Assembly (NCBI GenBank): GCA_032622095.1
Contig: CP136061.1
Span: 61,693,127 to 61,757,126, forward strand
DNA: 64,000 nucleotides
Direction of reading: 5' to 3'
Source of the DNA: Siphonodentalium dalli
Lineage: Eukaryota > Mollusca > Scaphopoda > Gadilida > Siphonodentaliidae
Program-made: the position numbers and the translations under genes
Notes under the pieces: generated by a model
What the model was told of the DNA's origin: nothing
The model's input: only the letters and a program-made list of their open reading frames with translations
Database searches by the model: none
Part shown: piece after piece, positions 57,822-64,000 of the stretch
Layout: each line of letters begins with the position of its first letter
How positions within the stretch are numbered: the stretch's first letter is position 1

Positions 57822-58215
57822 TTAACCCTATCGTGACAGTAGCTGCGCTGGCGCAACATTAAAGACCCTGTGCCAATGCATTCTCTTATATATGCGAGTC
57901 GACCATAGGTCGCCTCTCATATATAAGAGAATGCATTGGCCTAACAATTTTTATCAGTTTTTATCATTTTTTCTTACAATCTTTAACAATTTATATAATT
58001 TATCTTACATTCTATAACAATTGTTATCATTTTTGTTTTTCTTATATTCTTTAAAAATGTTACCATTTTTATAATTTGTTCTTAATTCTTTAACAATTTT
58101 ATCATTATTTTATCATTTCTTTCTTACATTCTTTATAATTTTTTATCATTTGTTCTTACATTCTTTAACAATTTGTTATCATTGTTTTCAATTTCTATTA
58201 CATTTTTTAACAATT
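57822..58215. mobile_element. TTAA MITE, copy D, with amplified internal spacer
   Basis: Starts at TTAA (57822-57825), then CCCTATCGTGACAGTAGCTG and the hairpin CCCTGTGCCAATGCATTCTC ... its complement (57870-57940), with the same TCGACCATAGGTCG apex as the hairpin at 6941. Instead of the short spacer and second hairpin, it continues into about seven degenerate 35-40-bp copies of TTCTTACATTCTTTAACAAT (57948-58215). That motif is present once, inverted, in the spacer of the element at 6917-7315. No right end is visible. Confidence 0.75.
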
Positions 58216-60680
58216 ATAAATATAAAAGCCCACCTTAAAATTGCCAACTACAGCCCCGCCCCTTGAACCAGACCAAAATGTTCAAGCCAGGGAAGTTCCA
58301 TTTGCGCCCCCTAGCTTGGAATTGTTAAACTGATACATGTACTGCATACTTTCTTACTGTCTGAAATTTCTAACTAAGGTTGCAAAATTCCCAACTGATG
58401 GCCATTTCAGTCCAAACAATTACCGAAAGTTAAACAGTGACGGCTTGAGGAAAAAAAAACAACGTTCATTAAAGACTGGTTCGCAATACTATTTCTAATT
58501 TAAAATTTCCAGCTGATATGCTGTTGAACTTGGAATTTCCAACTATTGAAAATGGTGCCCCTAGTCGCCACGTTCTTGACTGCTTGCAACTAACGAAATT
58601 AGTGTTTCAGGGCAGTAATCTCTCGCATACAGCTCGAAGACATGTACACTGTCGATATTATAGAAATCTCTGCTGCGGTTTAGGCCCACGCGCCCAGTTG
58701 AACAATAGTTCTATTTCTGTGTGGCTCATTAGAGAAAAGGCATCATTTGTGTGTGAGTGCTCACAGTGTATCCGTGATTCATCATTTCCGGTCTATATAT
58801 ATAGAAAAAATAATAACTAGCCGCGGGAATAGTTATCATGTATGTGTTCCTAATATATATATCCTGAATATGTGCCTTTTTGATACACTATGCCAATGTG
58901 TCTTCATCATGGAGGTGGTAGTCCAGTGGTTAGAGTATCGGACTGATAATGGTGTTAACGCACCTCCGCAAGAGTGGCTTGGTCGGATTAAGGGGTGTGT
59001 GTGCTGTATAGAGCAACGCGCTGTTTCAAATATCGCGACTGTCATATCCCCACTAAATTTTCACCAAAGATATCACCCAATCTATCGTATTGTCAATGAC
59101 CCCCCCCCCATATATTGTACATAAAACGCGATAAAAACGAAGGAAACTAACTCTTGATATCGTAATGAAAACTTGCAAACAATACTGGAAATTTGGGGTA
59201 AAACTGGTCGTCAACCTGGGTGTTCGCCTAAATTGACTTAAGCTTACAATCGTTTTTTTTCTCGGTAGGTTTCGCCAGTTTTCCATACAATATCTCGACT
59301 TCCCTTCGTTTGATACTATCGAATTAAACACCAACAAGAAAGGAAAATTTCATGACCAATAAGATATATTGAAATATATTGATACTGACATAACTATTTT
59401 GAAAATCTGTGAGGAATATGATTGATGGTGTGTTTTCCCAAAATCGGACTCGTGAACCTTGTCACTGATATATTATACATGTAAATATTGATTCATATGG
59501 CATTCTTATTCAGGGCCTGTATTAAGGCATATATACCATTCAAACGTATGCACCTCTCTGGTCGGGACAGATTTTCATGATATGCAAGGCCGCTTATATG
59601 GCTAAAACGGGTTTTTCTTAAGATTGGTCAAAATATGTTTATGTTGGATAAAAACGAGAATGGATAGGAATATAAGCCAAAAATGCATTCACCCTGTGCT
59701 CTGATAATGGACTGACTGCAAATATGATTCACAACAGTAGAAATACCGAAAGATTGGCATCACGAAGCGAGTCTGTGGATTTCCACGTCCGCTGCACACT
59801 TGAAAGTGCCACATTTCTTTTATTGCATCGACATATTCCAAGTCCTTGTTACCTTGGTGATTATCTTGGAAGATGAGTGCCCCATAAACACAATGCCACT
59901 CTCATGATATAACAAAAATCGTTATAATTAATGAAAACTGGTCGATTTCTGACGGTGCAGCAAAAAAGTTAACCCTGCCTATATATATGTGGCATTGCCA
60001 ACGCCACTATATATGTGATTAATTGTTTACGTTTTTGCTGCAGTTCATAGCCATAAATAATTAAATATAATAGTTTTCATCATTAATACGTGGTTTGTGA
60101 CTGTTTAAGAGTGAAACTGTTGGGTAATTTTTCTTACACGAAGATCGTCAGACCATAAATATGAGTCAAAGCAACATCGCCGTATATAACAACCTTGCCA
60201 CCGCGAATGAGTCGTGGTGCATGAGCAGATCAGGTGAACTCAAAAGAAAAAAAATCGAATAATTCAAAGATTAGCCGCGATCCTTAGTTCGCTTTGCGGG
60301 GGCAGTAATCACCGGTATCACGACAGGCCACTTATACCAGACCAAAGACGTATTTTTAGAAAGAACGACAACAATGCCAGCGAATGAGAACATTAATATT
60401 TCTTATCAAAACAAAATCTGCCATTATCTCCGATGTATATAGAACATATCGAGCGGTGATGGGGGAATAATTTCTATTTCCTCGATACATCCCTGATTAG
60501 GTAATAATCAGTACAACACTTGTCCGATTAGTCGTCATCATGTCGCCGCGGGAGGTACGAACAATCACAAGTGGGTAAACAACGTCAACGTTAATGGTCC
60601 GGTGGAATAAACCGGTAGGGATACAGCTGTTACACATATGGTCGAATTCCACGTGTACCTGCAAGAGACTCGGATCTACG
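58216..60680. other. Noncoding DNA, with a possible tRNA-derived SINE head
   Basis: 58913-58950 (GTGGTAGTCCAGTGGTTAGA then GTATCGGACTGATAAT) resembles the A-box half of a tRNA-derived SINE, but the B box (GGTTCGAA type) is not present. 58270-58620 has TTCCAACT words of the AGGGACGTGG family. 59985-60030 holds a small hairpin (CTATATATATGTGGC / GCCACTATATATG). No gene is supported. Confidence 0.4.
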
Positions 60681-60883
60681 TACAGTAATGTCCTAAATAA
60701 TCAACTCCTATAAACCACATCAGAATTATGGGAAATGTATCAGGATTTAGTCGGAAATATGGCTTGCTGCCATTCATCGAAAAGCTCTCGGTGAGAGCTT
60801 TCTGATGAATGGCAACAAGCCATATTTCCGACTAAATCCTGAAAAATTTCCCATAATTCTGATGTGGTTCGGGCATTACTGCA
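60681..60883. mobile_element. Palindromic MITE with TACAGTAATG ends, third copy
   Basis: The longest palindrome of the family: TACAGTAATG at the left, GCATTACTGCA at the right. GGATTTAGTCGGAAATATGG pairs with CCATATTTCCGACTAAATCC, and the central hairpin TTGCTGCCATTCATCGAAAA closes on its complement. Both arms are kept almost complete, unlike the copies at 25412 and 29104. Confidence 0.82.
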
Positions 60884-61022
60884 TGTAAGCTGTAAGATAA
60901 TTGTTTCATGGTAATAGTAAATATGCCCCACTCCATTGACACCATATACGTACGTCGCTCTGTGTGCACCACACGTGTGAGTAAATAAGGGCTACCCAAT
61001 GAGACTTGAGTCTACGACAAGA
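60884..61022 (+). other. Short flank, possibly part of a split LINE
   Basis: Text just before the next insertion (ATGAGACTTGAGTCTACGAC) could read as the RLES-type residues that precede the LINE fragment at 61585, but the match is too short to rely on. Confidence 0.2.
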
Positions 61023-61580
61023 GGTACAACACCAGTCAGAAGAAGTGGTATATTGAGGCGCGCCTTTATTGCGATATTGAGCGCGCTTAATTTGGAAAAA
61101 GGCGCGTTTATAGCGCAATACTAAAAATCTGTCAATCTTATTATTGCGATATTGAGAGCAGAATATTGCGATATTAAGCGGGTATCGTCGCAATATTGAG
61201 CGCAACAAAATTTCCTACAGACCCGATAGTGTTATATTTATATTAGATAAATACTGTGCATATAGTGTACATATATAGTGTACATCTAGCATTTACAAAT
61301 ATAATTATATACAAATCTAAAACATTGTCTCTATTTATGCCAAACAATTTAGCAGAAGCAATAATTTGCTTTAAATGTCACAATTTTGAGCGCAAGATGT
61401 CGCACTATTAAGCGAGCGATATCGTAATATTAAGCGCGAAATATTGCGATATTTACGCAAAATATTGCAATAATATCGCAAGCGGCAGGCTTATAAGCGT
61501 TTCCACTCGCAATATTATTGCGATATTGGGCCCGCAAATAGCGCGCTTAATATACCACTTCTTTTGACTGGTACTGTACC
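61023..61580. mobile_element. Transposon with GGTAC...ACCAGTCA ends, filled with GCGATATT motifs
   Basis: GGTACAACACCAGTCAGAAG at 61023 and, inverted, GGTACAGTACCAGTCAAAAG at 61580 extend to AAGTGGTATATT, giving about 32-bp inverted ends with few mismatches. The interior repeats TTGCGATATTGAGCGCG-like words in both orientations around an AT-rich centre. It appears to be inserted in the same LINE whose reading frame resumes at 61585. Confidence 0.75.
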
Positions 61581-61584
61581 ATGA

Positions 61585-61644
61585 ACTAAAATGGTTCCCC
61601 AATTCAGAAAACTAGAGTATCGAGAGAGACTAATTAAACTCAAC
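61585..61644 (+). pseudogene. LINE reverse-transcriptase C-terminal region, left piece
   Basis: Reads TKMVPQFRKLEYRERLIKLN with no stop. The xxKxVPxxxxLxYxERLxxLNL pattern is the conserved segment after the RT domain in CR1/L2/Jockey-type LINEs. The frame is broken at 61645 by the transposon to 63732 and resumes beyond it. Confidence 0.7.
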
Positions 61645-61880
61645 CCGGGGTCAATACTATGAAACTTTTTCTTTGTAAGAATCTACAATTGTTTGTAAGA
61701 AATAACAATTTATCATTCCGCCAATACTATGAACCTACGATTACAAACATAAATCACAAATAGTACGTGTTCTTTGTATTTACAAATATCTCCAATCACA
61801 AAGAATGTTCGAGTACTATGAAACATAAAATTTAAGTTTTCGCACCCTTAACCCGGATAATATATATATCTATGATACAC

Positions 61881-62526
61881 AGGGACGTGGCGACAAGGGG
61901 TCGATGCACCCCCTCGTGAAAATATTTTGTCAGCTGGAAATTTCAAGTACAACCCACAGGGACGTCGCGACAAGGGGGTTGGGTTATGTTTCTCGCTCCA
62001 AACATTTTATCAACACGTTCAACAGCTGGAAATTTGATACCTGAAACAACATGAATTGGAAATTTTACAACAACAATAGGTTAAACTTGTTCTGTTATTT
62101 TGTTTTTTCCAACAATTTATTAGGGGGTATGTTTTGTTTTAGACCAATATTTGCATATTTACCTCATTTGGTCAAAAGTTTGGATTGAAATCGCCTATAT
62201 TTAGAAATTGTCAAACCTTATGGGGTGTCAGCTTGGATGTGATGTAGAAGTATGTGTTCCTTGTAACTACTGAAATTACCCAATTTATTGAAAGTTACAA
62301 CGTTAAGAACTAAGTCAGTCATCCTGAGGAAAAACGTTTGACTAACATATGTTAGTCATATTGACTAAGTTTTGTTATCAGCGTAGAAAAATTAAAATAC
62401 TTTCCTCTTGATATACGATTCCATCGTTATGTGGAATTTATAGGCATTTTTTTCTTCAAAGGGTGCATATGGAAATTATAGGATGGACACCCCGTCGCCA
62501 AACTGAGCCCATATAGCCACGTCCCT
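61881..62526. mobile_element. AGGGACGTGGC-ended MITE nested in the previous element
   Basis: AGGGACGTGGCGACAAGGGG at 61881 and GCCACGTCCCT at 62516-62526 are inverted ends. A second left-type end AGGGACGTCGCGACAAGGGG lies at 61959. The interior shares CAGCTGGAAATTT and TAGGTTAAACTTGTT-like text with 56636-57142. Confidence 0.6.
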
Positions 62527-62583
62527 ATCTAGATATATTATAAGATATCGGAGCAGTTTGAAATTATAAAACGACACTCCTAT

Positions 62584-62868
62584 TGGTTTGGTTTGGTTTA
62601 TTAGGGGTTATCGTTCTAGCCGCTAGGCCACACACGACGTTGTCAATTTTACGGGTGGAGGAAAGACCACGCATAGGCTTGATTTCACCGAGAAATCGTC
62701 CCACTGCGTGTAGAAACCACCGACCCCCGGAAAGCAACTGACAAACTTGCCCAAATACACGATTCCGGTCACCTCCATATGACGGGGTTAGAACCAGCTG
62801 CGGCAGCGCTGGACGGCCTGTAACGGTGTAATGCACCTGGCATTCTACCGACTGGCACTCTACCGCAC
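62584..62868 (-). mobile_element. tRNA-derived SINE, 285 bp, with 9-bp target duplications
   Basis: On the minus strand it starts GTGCGGTAGAGTGCCAGTCG (tRNA A-box-like, with the TAGAGTGCCAG unit partly doubled) and runs through GGTTCTAACCCCGTC (B-box-like). A conserved central part follows (TTTCCGGGGGTCGGTGGTTT), and it ends AATAAACCAAACCAAACC. CACTCCTAT flanks both sides at 62575-62583 and 62869-62877. The central text resembles the conserved domain of Nin/Deu-type invertebrate SINEs; the exact family is not settled. It would be transcribed by RNA polymerase III and mobilised by a partner LINE. Confidence 0.8.
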
Positions 62869-62877
62869 CACTCCTAT

Positions 62878-63732
62878 AACCGAGACCATTAGCACGTCCC
62901 TGCTTCGATACACCCCCTCCCGATAAAATGGAGCCACGTTACTGCCTCGATGTGTTATGATAAGAGTAGCGGATCAGTTTGAAATAATAGGATGGTCACA
63001 ATATATATAATGCTATACCATCAAAATAATATTTTATTTTCACAAACTGAATGGTTGTAAATTTGTAATTTGTAAAAACAATGATACCAAATTGTTTGTA
63101 GTACTCGTTATTACACTGACTTGTACTTACATGCACACACTACAAACGAACCGTTTAATTGTTAACTTGCGCAGACAAGTGGTCATCAACTTAGCAATCC
63201 GTGAACCGATTGGATAGCTCTGATAAGCGTTCACCTCTCAACTTATGATTGGTTATTTCTTTTGTAACTTTGGCCCGCCGTGATTCAATATATTGCTAAT
63301 CACTCACAGGCAAAGGTTTGTCCGTAAGCAATCTACAATAATCAACAGTAGATCTTTGTGAGATTTTGTTAGCTCATCGTTTCATAGTACCGGCGTTCTC
63401 ACTAATCACAATATGATAGCACGCATTGTAACTTCCCCATATAAATTGTTGTCAGTTATTTTAGCTCTATATTCATGTCCGTCTAATTTGAACTGGTATT
63501 CAGATAACACTGATAACAGGTGCATGGGAGCAGAGTGGGGAGTTAGTTTTTTCTAAGTTTTACAGCTGCCTTTTAGGGGTTTCACCTCTCGCCCAGTCTA
63601 AGGTATTACAATAATACGGCTAAATTTTCCCTGTACTATGAAACCACTGTGATAGTTAACACAAATTTGTAATTACAAATTAATAAATACAATTTGTATT
63701 TACAGGTATAAAATTGTTCATAGTATTGACCC
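62878..63732. other. Noncoding interior of the 2.09-kb transposon
   Basis: 62905-62960 has an inverted CACGTCCCT end and CGATACACCCCCTCCCGATA text of the AGGGACGTGG family. 63040-63130 and 63660-63715 are rich in TTTGTAATT and ACAAATT words like those near 61670-61800. No ORF is supported. Confidence 0.5.
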
Positions 63733-64000
63733 CTGATGTCAGTTAAATGTTGAAGATTCAGGGGAGATTTAATTGAGACATAAAAGATGCTAAATGGACA
63801 TTACAATTTAGACACCAGTTGCCTTTTTCAAATGGCTCCACACACAACAACAAGAGGAAATAGCAGGAAATTATATAGACAAAAGTTCAACAAGAATGTT
63901 GGAAAATACTTCTTCACGCAGCGTGTGGTTTCGTCTTGGAATAGTCTGCCAGACCATATATATCGTTCAACTAAAATCTGGATGAATTTAAGACTAACAT
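63733..64000 (+). pseudogene. LINE reverse-transcriptase C-terminal region, right piece (runs off the window)
   Basis: Continues the frame of 61585-61644: LMSVKC, a stop (TGA 63751, where Arg is expected), RFRGDLIET, a second stop (TAA 63781, where Tyr is expected), then KMLNGHYNL, TTTRGNSRKLY and YFFTQRVVSSWNSLP. RGDLIExYK, TRGxxxKL and FFxxRVVxxWNxLP are the signature C-terminal words of CR1/L2-type LINE ORF2. Two nonsense changes plus the insertion mean it is dead. It is a different LINE from the one at 36.8-42.7 kb. Confidence 0.85.

Larger units (their letters stand above)
61647..63733. mobile_element. 2.09-kb transposon with GGGGTCAATACTATGAA ends, inserted into a LINE
   Basis: Perfect 17-bp inverted ends GGGGTCAATACTATGAA / TTCATAGTATTGACCCC at 61647 and 63733. 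The flanks read as adjacent codons of one LINE frame, which independently places the insertion. The interior contains TTTGTAA / TTACAAA-rich stretches near both ends, an AGGGACGTGG element (61881-62526) and a SINE (62584-62868). No transposase was recognised. The target duplication, if any, is short and unclear. Confidence 0.78.

Noticed and set aside
58913-58950. A tRNA gene
   Set aside because: Only an A-box-like half is present; there is no B box and no cloverleaf that I can draw. Better explained as a SINE fragment.

Overview
The window looks like nuclear DNA of an invertebrate animal, most likely a marine one. A mollusc or other lophotrochozoan is my guess; amphioxus is not excluded. The reasons are a single-exon secreted serine protease of the PRSS23/PRSS35 type, an APE-type LINE whose ORF1 carries a PHD finger, a SINE that resembles invertebrate tRNA-derived SINEs, abundant TACATGTA-type words, and a very high density of small inverted-repeat transposons. 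No bacterial operon, CRISPR array, rRNA or canonical tRNA gene was recognised.

Only one ordinary host gene is convincing: the protease at 3869-5107 (+). A possible terminal coding exon (27080-27152) and a small ORF in two copies (23984-24310, 26568-26900) are the only other host-gene hints, and both are weak. Almost everything else is repeat or transposon.

Layout. 1-3.6 kb: noncoding, with a 51-bp minisatellite and half-copies of a MITE. 3.7-5.7 kb: protease gene. 6.3-7.3 kb: a cluster of palindromic MITEs, including two TTAA elements sharing one target site. 9.86-13.71 kb: a long-terminal-inverted-repeat element into which a 1.17-kb Mutator-like element has jumped. 14-17.8 kb: MITEs and noncoding DNA. 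18.1-20.7 kb: a 384-bp tandem array. 21.95-28.18 kb: a TTAA-bounded inverted-repeat interval holding a 655-bp direct duplication and long poly-C/poly-G runs. 28.6-34.1 kb: more MITEs. 35.87-36.83 kb: a 55-bp satellite. 36.83 to about 42.75 kb (-): a nearly full-length LINE. 44.1-48.3 kb: a 4.2-kb foldback element. 49.0-55.9 kb: a 6.9-kb CAT/ATC-based array. 56.6-64 kb: nested MITEs, a SINE with clean target-site duplications, and a second LINE fragment split by other insertions.

The genes do not form a pathway; the window is mainly a record of layered transposition. The most informative structures are those where the insertion can be proved from the sequence: target-site duplications, a paralogous empty site, and a split reading frame. 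No tool was run. Family names rest on motifs, ends and target sites, and boundaries given as approximate are by eye.
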